In this document: positions 16,806-25,230 of the stretch, one piece after another
Numbering within the stretch: position 1 is the stretch's first letter
Layout: every line of letters starts with the position of its first letter
Source of the DNA: Actinomycetota bacterium
Lineage (GTDB): Bacteria > Actinomycetota > Thermoleophilia > Solirubrobacterales > 70-9
Length of the DNA stretch: 43,225 bases
Direction: 5' to 3'
Assembly (NCBI GenBank): GCA_018268695.1
Contig: JAFDWD010001101.1
Span: 1-43,225 of the forward strand
Position numbers and translations under genes: made by a program
The notes under the pieces: generated by a model
Told to the model about the DNA's origin: nothing
Databases searched by the model: none
The model's input: the letters and a program-made list of their open reading frames with translations, nothing else

Positions 16806-17486
16806 GTGGTGGCGGCGAAACGCAAAGCCAAGGCTTCCGAGGGCGGGACGGGGACGGTCGAGCAACGCGATCCGCCGCGCAGCCCGCGTGGCGAGAAGAC
16901 CCGCGCCGCGTTGATCGCGGCCGCCCGTGTCGTCTTCGAACGCGAGGGCTTCCTGGAGGCCCGGGTGAGCGACATCACGGTGGAGGCGGGGGTCGCCTCC
17001 GGGACCTTCTACACGTACTTCGACGACAAGGAGCAGGTGTTCTCGGCGATCGTCGAAGAGGTCGAGGAGGACATGCTCCACCCCCATCTGCGCGAGCGCC
17101 TCGGGGATGGCGATGCGATCGCTCTGATCGAAGCGGCCAACCGCGAGTACCTGCGGTCCTACGCGCGCAACGCGCGGTTGATGGCGCTCTTCGAGCAGGT
17201 CGCCCAGATCAACAAGGATTTCCGTGAGCTGCGCCGCAAACGCAGCCGGGCCTTCGTGAAACGCAACGCCGAGCTGATCGGCCGCCTGCAGGAGGAAGGG
17301 CTGGTGGACGCCGAGCTGGATCCCTACGCCGCCGCCCACGCGCTGTCGGCGATGGTCGGCCGGTCCGCCTTCGACGTCTACGTCAACGGCGACCGGGTCG
17401 GCGCCGAGCTGCTGGCCGAAACGTTGAACCGCCTCTGGATCAACGGCCTGCGGCTGGACCGCGCCGCGCGTCCGGCCGGCGACTGA
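16806..17486 (+). CDS. TetR-family transcriptional regulator
   Basis: This 226-residue regulator has a TetR DNA-binding domain after a basic N-terminal stretch: EKTRAALIAAARVVFEREGF, then SDITVEAGVASGTFYTYFDDKEQVF. The rest is a helical ligand domain of normal size. Tandem GTG codons at 16806 and 16809 serve as start; no ribosome site is visible and the upstream AATAACTTTG could support a leaderless transcript. It lies 27 bp after the permease and 141 bp before the first substrate-binding lipoprotein, whose promoter carries two AATGAGCGCTC boxes. It is therefore one of three candidate regulators (with 21609 and 25231) for that box. Confidence 0.92.
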   Translation: MVAAKRKAKASEGGTGTVEQRDPPRSPRGEKTRAALIAAARVVFEREGFLEARVSDITVEAGVASGTFYTYFDDKEQVFSAIVEEVEEDMLHPHLRERLGDGDAIALIEAANREYLRSYARNARLMALFEQVAQINKDFRELRRKRSRAFVKRNAELIGRLQEEGLVDAELDPYAAAHALSAMVGRSAFDVYVNGDRVGAELLAETLNRLWINGLRLDRAARPAGD

Positions 17487-17546
17487 CGACTCCTCTTCCT
17501 TCGCGTCCCGGCCGGGTTCGGTCGGCGGAACCGCGCGTCTAAAAAC

Positions 17547-17614
17547 TTGAACATGAATTCAGGTTCTGTGCTAGCGTCCTCCGTATAAATGAGCGCTCAG
17601 AATGAGCGCTCTCA
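17547..17614 (+). promoter_or_regulatory. Promoter and tandem TetR-type operators, box 2a/2b
   Basis: TTGAAC (17547-17552), a 17-bp spacer and GCTAGC (17570-17575) form a good promoter. Right after it come two half-overlapping boxes: AATGAGCGCTCAGA (17588-17601, perfect TGAGCGCTCA core) and AATGAGCGCTCTCA (17601-17614, one core mismatch). Their centres are 13 bp apart. The second box runs into the AGGAGGAGG ribosome site of the binding-protein gene, so a bound repressor would cover the transcription start. This is the only tandem site found. Confidence 0.75.
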
Positions 17615-17627
17615 GGAGGAGGAATCT

Positions 17628-18839
17628 ATGGGGAAGTCTGTGGGTGCCCGGAAAGGGTGGCTCTGCCTTGCCGTCGCGTTGATGGGGCTCGCTCTGGCCT
17701 TGGTCGCGGCCGGCTGTGGTGGCTCGTCGTCGAGCAGTTCGTCGTCGAGTGCCGAAACCTCGAGCACCGAATCGTCAGCTGGCGAAGCGACCGGTGGCGA
17801 AGAAGCAAGCGCTTCGGGTGGTGACTTCGCGGCGGCCGAAAAATTCGTCGCCGAACACGAAGAAGAACCGTCGTCGATCCACGCCCAGCACGCGCTCGCG
17901 GCGAAGCCGAAACCCGGCAAGATCATCTACCTGCAGTGCGCGGTGGCGCAGTGTGCGCAACAGGCCGCCGGGATGAAAGAGGCCGCCGAATCGAGCGGCT
18001 GGAGCTTCGAAGTCGAAAACTACGACAGCGCCGATCCGTCGACGCTGATCACCGGGCTGCAGAACGCGTTGACGAAAGATCCGAACGCGGTGGTCTTCAC
18101 CGGCTCGCCTGAAGAAATCTGGGCGCCGGAGATCCCGGCATACGAAAAGGCCGGGGTGGCGATGATCCCGATGTTCGTCGGGCCGGCGAAGATCGAAGGC
18201 CCGGTGATCGCGAACATCTCGCCCGAACTCGAAAACGAAATCGCCGGGAAACTGCTCGCCGACTGGTTCATGGTCGACTCCGAAGGCACCGGAACGGCGC
18301 TGATCCAGGCGGTCCCGGGCTATCCGGCGATCACCCTCTGGGTCGAAAACTTCGAAAAAGAGGTCGCCGCGGAATGCCCGGGCTGCTCGGTCGAAGTGGT
18401 CGAAGCGTCGCTGGAAGAACTCGGCAACGGCTCCTCCACCCAGACGATGGTCTCCGCCCTGCAGCGGAACGCGGACGCCAAGTACGCGTTCTCCTACAAC
18501 GGCAACTTCCTCACCGGTCTGCCGGGGGAAGCCCAGAACGCCGGGCTCTCCGACATCAAGGTCGGCACCTACTCGACGACCGGCGACTACGTCGCCGAAG
18601 CGGCGGCGGGCAAGGACTTCGGGCTGATCATGCTGAGCAACATCTACGCCGGCTGGGCGGCGATGAATGCCGCTCTGCAGCACGAAGAGGGCTACACGCT
18701 GTCGCAGGAAGAAGAGCTCCTGCCGACCCAACTGGCGACCGAAAAGTCGGCCACCAAGGAACTGGCGGAAAGGGCCAACAGCTACACGGCGCCGTCGAGC
18801 TTCAAGCAGGAATTCAAGAAGCTCTGGGGAGTCGGCTGA
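17628..18839 (+). CDS. ABC transporter substrate-binding lipoprotein (type I periplasmic-binding fold), copy 1
   Basis: This 403-residue exported lipoprotein has a basic N-terminus, a hydrophobic core and the lipobox VAAGC (Cys30), followed by a Ser/Glu-rich linker and a sugar-type periplasmic-binding domain (about 90-403). The ATG at 17628 follows the ribosome site AGGAGGAGG; an earlier ATG at 17589 lies inside the operator and is rejected. It should deliver a small molecule to the ATPase and permease encoded next. A paralog is at 32913, and both end in FKKLWGVG. Glu codons are strikingly GAA (about 37 of 42 by my count), while neighbouring genes use mainly GAG. The ligand need not be a sugar. 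Confidence 0.93.
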   Translation: MGKSVGARKGWLCLAVALMGLALALVAAGCGGSSSSSSSSSAETSSTESSAGEATGGEEASASGGDFAAAEKFVAEHEEEPSSIHAQHALAAKPKPGKIIYLQCAVAQCAQQAAGMKEAAESSGWSFEVENYDSADPSTLITGLQNALTKDPNAVVFTGSPEEIWAPEIPAYEKAGVAMIPMFVGPAKIEGPVIANISPELENEIAGKLLADWFMVDSEGTGTALIQAVPGYPAITLWVENFEKEVAAECPGCSVEVVEASLEELGNGSSTQTMVSALQRNADAKYAFSYNGNFLTGLPGEAQNAGLSDIKVGTYSTTGDYVAEAAAGKDFGLIMLSNIYAGWAAMNAALQHEEGYTLSQEEELLPTQLATEKSATKELAERANSYTAPSSFKQEFKKLWGVG

Positions 18840-18844
18840 GCGAT

Positions 18845-18883
18845 CGCCGGCGCAATGCCGCCTCGGGCGGCATTGCGCCGGCG
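18845..18883 (+). terminator. Perfect 18-bp hairpin after binding-protein gene
   Basis: A perfect inverted repeat with 18-bp arms (18845-18862 and 18866-18883) and a 3-nt loop starts 6 bp after the stop codon of the lipoprotein gene. No T-tract follows. It may terminate transcription or protect the 3' end of the binding-protein mRNA, raising its level over the ATPase and permease, which have their own promoter region with box 3. Confidence 0.65.
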
Positions 18884-18920
18884 CCCCCGCGGGAGCTGTG
18901 ATACCTTCCTTGCGGGAATG

Positions 18921-18934
18921 AATGAGCGCTCATT
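18921..18934. promoter_or_regulatory. TetR-type operator, box 3 (AATGAGCGCTCATT)
   Basis: This is a perfect 14-bp palindrome 24 bp before the ATG of the ABC ATPase. A GTGATACCTT just upstream (about 18898) could hold the -10. Its presence between the binding protein and the ATPase shows that the importer's second part can be controlled separately by the same regulator. Confidence 0.8.
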
Positions 18935-18957
18935 TTGGCGCTGTATGAGGAGGAAAC

Positions 18958-20523
18958 ATGGGAACACCGCTATCGGCTGAGACCGGCGGGACCGGCGCCG
19001 AGACGGCGCTGTCGATCCGTAATCTCAGCAAAGCCTTTCCGGGCACGCTCGCCCTCGATCGGGTCTCCCTGGACATCCGGCCGGGCGAAATCCACGCGCT
19101 GGTCGGCCACAACGGATCCGGCAAGTCGACCCTGATCAAGATCCTCTCCGGCACCGAGACGCCCGACCCGGGCTCCGAGATCACGGTCAAGGGCAAGGCT
19201 CTCCCGGCCAGCTCGCCGCACGAGTCGTTCCTCGCCGGATGCCGCTTCGTCCACCAAGACCTCGGCTTGGTGGACGCCTTCTCGGTCGCCGACAACATCT
19301 CCTTGGTCGGCGGCTGGTCGACGCGGATGGCGACGATCCAGAACGCGAAGACGCGCCGGCGGGCGGTCGACGCCCTGGCTACCCTCGGCCTCGCCATCGA
19401 CCCGGACCGCCTGGTCAGTGAGCTCTCGCCGGCCCAGCGCACCGGCGTCGCCGTCGCCCGCGCGCTCCAGCACGACGACCGCGCCGAGACCGCGCTGCTG
19501 GTGCTCGACGAGCCCACCGCGACCCTGCCGCTGGCCGAGGTCGAGAAGCTCCATGAGCTGATCCGCACGGTCGCCGCCCAAGGGGTCGCGGTCCTGTTCG
19601 TCAGCCACCGCCTGGAGGAGGTGCTCGAACTCTCCAACCGGGTCACCGTCTTCCGCAACGGCAAGAACGTCTTCACCAGGCCGACCGGGGAACTGTCCCA
19701 CGCCGACATCGTCACGGCGATGCTCGGCTTCGAGCTGAAGCAGGTCGTTGCGCCGGCGGCCGACGAACGGAAGGAGCGGTCCGCGGGGCCGATCTTCGAG
19801 GTGGCCGGGCTGAGCTCGCACGTTCTGCGGAACATCAACTTCGAGCTCTACGCGGGCGAAATCGTCGGCATTGCGGGGATCGAAGGCTCTGGTCGCGACG
19901 ACCTCTTCCCGGCCCTCTTCGGCGCCCTCGAGCGCCACGGTGGGACGGTCAGCGTCCGCGGCGCGACGATCGAGGAGATCGGTCCGCGGGCATCGATCCG
20001 GGCCGGGATCTCCTACGTCCCGGCCGATCGCGAGCACCTCGCGTCGCTGCCCGGGCTCTCGGCGCGGGAGAACGTCACGGTCGCCGACCTACCGTCGATC
20101 ACCCGGGCCGGCGCCGTCCGCCGGGGGGCCGAGAAGGCGGAGGTGAACGCCTGGTTCGAGCGACTTGACGTGCGCCCGAGCAACGCGCTCGAGGCCTCCT
20201 TCGAGTCCTTCAGCGGCGGCAACCGCCAGAAGCTGGTCCTCGCCCGGGCGCTTCGCTGCGACCCGGCGGTGATGCTGCTGGAGGAGCCGTCGCAGGGCGT
20301 CGACGTTGGCGCCCAGGCCAGGCTCCACCGCGAGATCATCGACTTCGCCGAGCGTGGTGGGGGGGTCCTCGTCAGCTCGGCCGACGCCGAGGAGCTCTCG
20401 CGGCTCTGCGGGCGGGTGATGGTCATCCGGGGCGGCCAGATCGTCGCCGAGCTCCGCAGCGACCAGATCTCCGACAGCTCCATATCCCATGCCCTGTTCG
20501 CCGGAACGGAGGTTCACGCATGA
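18958..20523 (+). CDS. ABC transporter ATPase, RbsA-like (two nucleotide-binding domains)
   Basis: This 521-residue protein has two fused ATPase domains, as in sugar importers of the RbsA/MglA/XylG type. Domain 1 has Walker A GHNGSGKS (50-57), signature LSPAQRTG and Walker B LLVLDEPT. Domain 2 has a degenerate Walker A (GIEGSGRDDL), which is usual in the family, signature FSGGNRQK, and MLLEEPSQGVDVG where the usual Walker B Asp is Glu. The second site is therefore probably weak or inactive. A ribosome site GAGGAGG precedes the ATG. The stop overlaps the permease start (ATGA). It energises uptake of whatever the lipoproteins at 17628, and possibly 32913, bind. Confidence 0.93.
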   Translation: MGTPLSAETGGTGAETALSIRNLSKAFPGTLALDRVSLDIRPGEIHALVGHNGSGKSTLIKILSGTETPDPGSEITVKGKALPASSPHESFLAGCRFVHQDLGLVDAFSVADNISLVGGWSTRMATIQNAKTRRRAVDALATLGLAIDPDRLVSELSPAQRTGVAVARALQHDDRAETALLVLDEPTATLPLAEVEKLHELIRTVAAQGVAVLFVSHRLEEVLELSNRVTVFRNGKNVFTRPTGELSHADIVTAMLGFELKQVVAPAADERKERSAGPIFEVAGLSSHVLRNINFELYAGEIVGIAGIEGSGRDDLFPALFGALERHGGTVSVRGATIEEIGPRASIRAGISYVPADREHLASLPGLSARENVTVADLPSITRAGAVRRGAEKAEVNAWFERLDVRPSNALEASFESFSGGNRQKLVLARALRCDPAVMLLEEPSQGVDVGAQARLHREIIDFAERGGGVLVSSADAEELSRLCGRVMVIRGGQIVAELRSDQISDSSISHALFAGTEVHA

Positions 20524-21584
20524 AAGATTCGCGGAAGTTCTCACTCGGAATAGACCGGTTCGCGGGCGTCTACCTGCTCGGCCTCTTCATTCTCGTCTTC
20601 GGGCTCTGGAAGCCCGACGAGTTCCTCACCACCGGCACCCTCCACTCGGTCGCCTCGGCGCAGGCGATCACCGGGATGCTCGCGATCGCGGTGGTGATCC
20701 CGCTCGCCGCCGGCGCCTACGACCTCTCCGTCGGGGCGACGATCAACCTGTCCTCGATCCTGGCGATCTGGCTGCAGAGCAAGCACGGCGCCAGCATCCC
20801 GGTCGGCATCGCCGCGGCGATCGGCGTCGCCCTGTTGATCGGCCTGGTCAACGCGTTCGTCGTGGTCAGGTTGAAGGTGAACTCGTTCATCGCCACGCTC
20901 GGGATGGGGAGCATCGTGGCGGCGACCCAGATCATCATCGTCGGCTCGACCCAGCCGATCTCACCGTTCACGCCGGCCTGGGCCGAGATCACCACGAGGA
21001 CCGTGTTCGGCTTCCAGATGGTCGTCGTCTACCTCTTGATCATCGGCCTGATCGCCTGGTGGTTCCTCGCCCGCACGCCGGCCGGGCGCTACCTGTACGC
21101 GACCGGGAGCAATCCCGACGCGGCGAAGCTGTCCGGCGTCGCCGTCGGCCGTTGGACCGGGATCTCGCTCGTGCTCTCGAGCGGCATCGCCGGCGTCGCC
21201 GGCGTCTTCTACGGCTCCCTCTTCGGGCCCTCGCTCACCTACGGGCAGTCGCTTCTCCTGCCCGCGTTCGCGGCGGCCTTCCTCGGCACCACGCTGGTCG
21301 CCGGGGGCCGGTTCAACATCTGGGGCACGCTCCTGGCGATCTACGCTCTGGCGACCGGGGTCAAAGGCCTCCAGCTCGTCACCGGCGCGCCGTGGCTCGC
21401 GCAGATGTTCAACGGCGTCGCCCTGATCACCGCGGTCGCCTTCACGATCTGGCGGCGCGGCGCGGCGGAAAAGGCCAGCCAGCAGGAGGCGGAGCACCAG
21501 ATCGTCGACCCGGGGGGCGGCAACGCCGGCAACGGGTCGCGGGCGCCACGGGACGCGCCCGCCGTCCGGACCGAGGTCACGTGA
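20520..21584 (+). CDS. ABC transporter permease, RbsC-like
   Basis: This 354-residue membrane protein has about nine to ten hydrophobic helices. GAYDLSVGATINLSSI corresponds to the GGIDLSVG motif of branched-chain/ribose-type permeases, and a conserved loop TPAGRYLYATGSNPDAAKLSGV follows. The last about 40 residues are polar. The ATG lies within the ATPase stop (ATGA). It forms the membrane channel of the importer; one permease gene is present, so the complex is likely a homodimer. The stop codon lies in a GC-rich palindrome (21581-21597) before a TetR gene. Confidence 0.92.
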   Translation: MKDSRKFSLGIDRFAGVYLLGLFILVFGLWKPDEFLTTGTLHSVASAQAITGMLAIAVVIPLAAGAYDLSVGATINLSSILAIWLQSKHGASIPVGIAAAIGVALLIGLVNAFVVVRLKVNSFIATLGMGSIVAATQIIIVGSTQPISPFTPAWAEITTRTVFGFQMVVVYLLIIGLIAWWFLARTPAGRYLYATGSNPDAAKLSGVAVGRWTGISLVLSSGIAGVAGVFYGSLFGPSLTYGQSLLLPAFAAAFLGTTLVAGGRFNIWGTLLAIYALATGVKGLQLVTGAPWLAQMFNGVALITAVAFTIWRRGAAEKASQQEAEHQIVDPGGGNAGNGSRAPRDAPAVRTEVT

Positions 21585-21597
21585 GCGCGGCGCTCAC
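21581..21597. repeat. Palindrome GTGAGCGC-G-GCGCTCAC at the permease/TetR junction
   Basis: An 8-bp perfect inverted repeat around one G spans the permease stop. Its arms resemble those of the AATGAGCGCTCATT box (TGAGCGC/GCGCTCA), but the centre is longer by several bases. It could be a variant operator for autoregulation of the TetR gene starting at 21609, or a simple hairpin. Confidence 0.4.
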
Positions 21598-21608
21598 CCC
21601 GACGGCCG

Positions 21609-22253
21609 ATGGCCGCTAGCGGCGCGGGGGTAGTCACCGGCGATCCCTGCCTCTGGGAGGAGGTGAAGAGCTCGAGCGCGCGCCGCATCCTGCGGGCGGC
21701 GCTCGAGTCCTTCGCCGAACGGGGCTACCACGCCACCACGACCCGCCAGATCTCCGAGCGGGCGGATCTCAGCCCGACGGCGATGTACGCGCATTACGGG
21801 TCGAAGATGGATCTGCTCGCGATCATCAGCGAGATCGGCCATCGTGCGTCGCTGGCGGAGGTCGAGGCCGCGACCGCGGGGAGTGACGACGTGGTCGAGC
21901 GCGTCCGGCGCTTCGCCTGCGCGCACGCCGCCTGGCACGCCCGCAACCACACCTTGGCGCGGGTGCTGCAGTACGAGCTGCACACGCTCCCGGCCGAGCG
22001 CTTCGTGCCGATCCGGGCCCTGCGCCGAGACATCACCCAGCTGCTCCGAGGGCTGCTGGAGACCGGCGCCGCGGAGGGCGTGTTCAAGATCGACAGCCTC
22101 GACATGACGACCGTCTCGGTCCTCTCGCTCGGCATCGACGTCTCCCGCTGGTATTCCGGCCGGCCGGACCCCGTCACCCTCGCGAGGACCCAGGCCGATC
22201 TGGTGATGCGGATGCTCGGGGCCCCGGACGCGGGCCGCCTCAGCGGGGCATGA
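21609..22253 (+). CDS. TetR-family transcriptional regulator
   Basis: This TetR-type regulator has up to 214 residues. The HTH domain runs SARRILRAALESFAERGYHA, TTRQISERADLSPTAMYAHY, and is followed by an all-helical ligand domain. The start is uncertain: the ATG at 21609 has no visible ribosome site, whereas a GTG at 21663, just before the HTH, sits immediately behind GGGAGGAG (too close). It follows the importer permease by 24 bp and may be part of that transcript, which makes it the best positional candidate for the regulator of box 3 and its relatives. Its 3' end overlaps the convergent hydrolase gene by 14 bp. Confidence 0.9.
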   Translation: MAASGAGVVTGDPCLWEEVKSSSARRILRAALESFAERGYHATTTRQISERADLSPTAMYAHYGSKMDLLAIISEIGHRASLAEVEAATAGSDDVVERVRRFACAHAAWHARNHTLARVLQYELHTLPAERFVPIRALRRDITQLLRGLLETGAAEGVFKIDSLDMTTVSVLSLGIDVSRWYSGRPDPVTLARTQADLVMRMLGAPDAGRLSGA

Positions 22254-23901
22254 CCGGGAGCTCGACGAAGCAGGCCCGCGCCGCGTCGTGGTGGAGCGTC
22301 TGCCGCGCCACCTCGATCCGGTCGCTGTCCTGGTCGCCGGTGTTGAGGTTGCGGTCCCAGCGGGGGAAGCAGCTGCTGGTCACGTGCACCCGGAGGCGGT
22401 GGCCGGGCAGGAATACGTTGCAGGTCGACCAGAGATCGATCTCGTAGCCGTCGGGCCCGGGAGCCGAGTCGGCCCGCAGGATCCCGTCGCAGATGTTGAT
22501 CGAGCGGCCGTCGGGGCCGACGTCGCAGAGGCGCACCACCCAGTCGGTCGAGGGCGCCGAGCTGTCGGCGGCGAGGAAGGCGCGGACCCGCCCGGACACC
22601 TCGAGCTCGCGGTCGAGCGGCTCGGAGGTGAAGACGACGACGTCGTCGCGTCGCTCGATGTCGCGCTGGTCGAAGGCCCCGGACGGGAATTCGGCCGACG
22701 CGAGCACGTTGCCGCCGCGCATCGGGACGGGATCGGCCGGGTCGTAGGTGTAGGAGCTGACGCCGCCGGCCGGGGAGTCCGTGCTCAGGGACCCGTCGGC
22801 GTGCATGAACCAGCGTTCCTGGGCGACGCCCGGCGGCGGCCAGGAGCTCTCGTCGCGCCATTCGTTGCGGCCCATGACGAAGATCCGCACGGGCTTGGTC
22901 GGGAACTCGAGCTCGGCCTCCGGTTCGAGCTGCTTGCGCAACCAGGCGAGTTGGAATTCGTTGAAGTCCCCGTAGGGATGGGCCGGCGCGCCGGGGCGCG
23001 ACGAGCGGAGGCCGAAGACCCCTTCGCCGAGCGGGTCGCGGACCTTGTCGTGGGTCCAGGGGCCGATCACCAGCCGCGACTCGACCCCGCGGGCGCTCAT
23101 CGCGAGGTAGTTGTCGATCGAGCCCTGCAGGAAGACGTCGTACCAACCGCCGGTGTTGAGGCTCGGGACCTCGACCAGATCGTGGCGCCCGGAGACCCGC
23201 GTCCGGTCGGCGATCTCAGGATCCGACATGGCCGCCACCGAACCGAGGTCGCGGATCTCGTGGGGGCGCAGCGCGCTGAGCTCGGAGACCGGCAGCCGCC
23301 AGTAGCCGTCGCTCCCGAGGCGATCCCAGTCGTCGACGATCGCCCAGACGCGGCCCATGATCTCCTCGAGCTCCCCCGGCCTGCGGACCACCGTGTCGAT
23401 GCCGGTGAGCAGCGACCAGGACAGCAGCAGGCCGAGCTCCAGCGCGCCGCCGCGGCTGAAGAACCCGTCGTCGGGGTCCGCCCAGGTGAGAAGGGGGCTG
23501 ATCGCGGCAAGTGCCGGAGGCTGCTCCATCGCCGCCAGCCACTGCACGTTGGCGCAGTAGCTGCCGCCGTACATCGCGACCCGGCCGCTGGAGCCGGGGA
23601 GGCCGGCCGCCCACTGCACCGTGTCGAAGCCGTCCTCCCGCTCGTGGCGGAGAGGAGTCCAGTCGCCGTCGGAGCCGAAGCGGCCGCGGGTGTCCTGGAG
23701 GGCGACGATGAAGCCCTTCTTCGCGACCTCGGCCGGATCGATGCCCGACCACCACTTCTGGAACATTTCCGCGCGCCCGTATGGGGTGCGGTAGAGCAGC
23801 GTCGGCCACGGGCCAGGACCGTCGGGCCGATAGACATCGGCCTTCAGGGCGGTCCCGTCGCGCATCGGGACGTCCAGGTCGAACTCCACGCTCACTGACA
23901 T
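22240..23901 (-). CDS. CocE/NonD-family hydrolase (peptidase S15-type esterase)
   Basis: This 553-residue hydrolase of the cocaine-esterase/X-Pro dipeptidyl-peptidase family has the nucleophile Ser114 in MYGGSYCANVQW. A later NTGGWYDVF supplies the Asp and GPWTHDK the His of the triad, and a C-terminal jelly-roll domain follows (LRVHVTSSCFPRWDRN). Members hydrolyse esters or amides such as acyl esters, amides and beta-lactam-like side chains. No signal peptide is seen, so it probably acts after import. A ribosome site GGAGGGAG precedes the ATG. It is divergent from another esterase, with one AATGAGCGCTCATT box between them, so both should be induced together. Confidence 0.92.
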   Translation of the reverse strand: MSVSVEFDLDVPMRDGTALKADVYRPDGPGPWPTLLYRTPYGRAEMFQKWWSGIDPAEVAKKGFIVALQDTRGRFGSDGDWTPLRHEREDGFDTVQWAAGLPGSSGRVAMYGGSYCANVQWLAAMEQPPALAAISPLLTWADPDDGFFSRGGALELGLLLSWSLLTGIDTVVRRPGELEEIMGRVWAIVDDWDRLGSDGYWRLPVSELSALRPHEIRDLGSVAAMSDPEIADRTRVSGRHDLVEVPSLNTGGWYDVFLQGSIDNYLAMSARGVESRLVIGPWTHDKVRDPLGEGVFGLRSSRPGAPAHPYGDFNEFQLAWLRKQLEPEAELEFPTKPVRIFVMGRNEWRDESSWPPPGVAQERWFMHADGSLSTDSPAGGVSSYTYDPADPVPMRGGNVLASAEFPSGAFDQRDIERRDDVVVFTSEPLDRELEVSGRVRAFLAADSSAPSTDWVVRLCDVGPDGRSINICDGILRADSAPGPDGYEIDLWSTCNVFLPGHRLRVHVTSSCFPRWDRNLNTGDQDSDRIEVARQTLHHDAARACFVELPVMPR

Positions 23902-23979
23902 CGATGGCTCCCTCCGTCCGGTCCAGGTTCCGCGAACCTAGTTGAAGTTGTGTTCAGATTCAAAATATTGCTGTTGTTA

Positions 23980-23993
23980 AATGAGCGCTCATT
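23980..23993. promoter_or_regulatory. TetR-type operator, box 4 (AATGAGCGCTCATT), divergent
   Basis: This perfect 14-bp palindrome lies in the 158-bp gap between two divergent hydrolase genes, 78 bp from the minus-strand start and 66 bp from the plus-strand start. The sequence beside it (23941-23980) is unusually A/T-rich for this genome and should hold the promoters. One site could control both directions. Confidence 0.8.
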
Positions 23994-24059
23994 GGTAGAC
24001 TGGGAGACGGAACAGTTCGCGGCCCTGGGTAGGTCGTCGACGACAGGAGGTTGAGAGGG

Positions 24060-25157
24060 ATGAGTGCAGTAGACGAAGCGCTTGAGACCGTGCCGGACGT
24101 CCAGGACTACGACCCGGGGACCGATCCGAGGACCAAGCCCGAGCTGGTCCGCGTGTTGCGGGAACTCTCACTCGACGCCAGGGCGGCCGGTCCCCCGCCG
24201 GAGCTGGATAGCGCCGACCTCGACGCCGTCTGCGCGTTCATCGGGGAGGCCGAGGCCCTCTGGGAAACCAACGTCTACGAGGGGCTGCCGAACGACCTCG
24301 ACGGTGACGACGACGTCGCCGTGGTCCGCGAGGAGACCACGATCAAGGCCGCCGACGGCTTCGAGATCGAGTTGAGGATCCACCGGCCGGCCGATTCCAC
24401 CGGGACGTTGCCCGGGGTCATCTACTACCACGGCGGCGGGATGACGATGATCTCGGCGTTCAACAAGGTGCATCAGCGCTGGTGCCACGATCTCGCTGCG
24501 AGCGGCATGGTCGCGATCGGCGTCAACTTCCGCAACGCCTACCACCCCGAGGGCATCCGGCCCTTCCCGACCGGCCTCGAAGACTGCTTCACCGCGCTGC
24601 GCTGGGTCGACGAGAATCGCGAGAAGCTGGGGATCGGCAGCCTGATCGTGATCGGCGAGTCCGGCGGCGCGAACCTGGCCCTTGCGGTGACCTTGATGGC
24701 GAAGCGCGAAGGTGAGCTCGACCGGATCGACGGCGTCTACGCACAGGTGCCCTACATCAGCTGTGGATATGGCTGGGACGACGATCGCAAGCGGCGCGAG
24801 CTTCCCTCGCTGGTCGACCTCGAGGGCTACTTCATCTCGATCCGCGGAAACGAGATGCTGGCCGAAATCTACGACCCGGGGGGGAGGAACTCGGAGAATC
24901 CCCTCTGCTGGCCCTACCACGCCACGGTCGAGGAACTCGCCGGCCTGCCGCCGCACGTGATCGTGGTCAATGAGCTCGACCCCTTGTCCGACGAGGGCAT
25001 CGCCTACTTCCGCAAGCTCCAGCGGGCCGGCGTGCCGGCGGTGGGCAGGGTCAACCTGGGCCTGATCCACGCGGCCGAGATGATCTTCCGGCAGGCCGTC
25101 TCGGAGGATTACTTCGCCACGATCGGTGACATCAACCGCTTCGGTTCGAGCCTCTGA
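24060..25157 (+). CDS. Alpha/beta hydrolase, hormone-sensitive-lipase (HSL) type esterase
   Basis: This 365-residue esterase belongs to the HSL/arylacetamide-deacetylase-like group. The oxyanion motif HGGG is at 124-127, the nucleophile Ser201 in GESGGANLA, the acid in NELDPLSDEG and the catalytic His in LGLIHAAEM. An N-terminal cap of about 100 residues precedes the core. I chose the ATG at 24060, behind AGGAGGTTGAGAGG, over a TTG nine bases earlier. No signal peptide is visible. Being co-controlled with the CocE-type enzyme suggests that the imported compound is an ester or lactone that must be opened before CoA activation. The precise substrate is unknown. Confidence 0.92.
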   Translation: MSAVDEALETVPDVQDYDPGTDPRTKPELVRVLRELSLDARAAGPPPELDSADLDAVCAFIGEAEALWETNVYEGLPNDLDGDDDVAVVREETTIKAADGFEIELRIHRPADSTGTLPGVIYYHGGGMTMISAFNKVHQRWCHDLAASGMVAIGVNFRNAYHPEGIRPFPTGLEDCFTALRWVDENREKLGIGSLIVIGESGGANLALAVTLMAKREGELDRIDGVYAQVPYISCGYGWDDDRKRRELPSLVDLEGYFISIRGNEMLAEIYDPGGRNSENPLCWPYHATVEELAGLPPHVIVVNELDPLSDEGIAYFRKLQRAGVPAVGRVNLGLIHAAEMIFRQAVSEDYFATIGDINRFGSSL

Positions 25158-25230
25158 TCCAGTCGATGTCCCCGCCCCTGGCCGGCGACGGCAGGGGCGG
25201 GTCCGCCGGGGATCGGGATAAGGTGCAGGC

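Noticed and set aside
15240..17339. Long minus-strand open frame of about 700 codons antisense to the permease and TetR genes
   Set aside because: It is rich in Arg/Asp/Gly/His with no domain, has no ribosome site and mirrors two solid plus-strand genes. Such frames are common in high-GC DNA.
17589..17627. Start of binding lipoprotein 1 at the ATG inside the operator (MSAQNERSQ)
   Set aside because: It would place 13 polar residues before the signal peptide and ignores the strong AGGAGGAGG site before the ATG at 17628.
17710..17790. Ser-rich repeat as a possible tandem DNA repeat
   Set aside because: It is a low-complexity Ser/Glu linker after the lipobox, common in actinobacterial binding lipoproteins.
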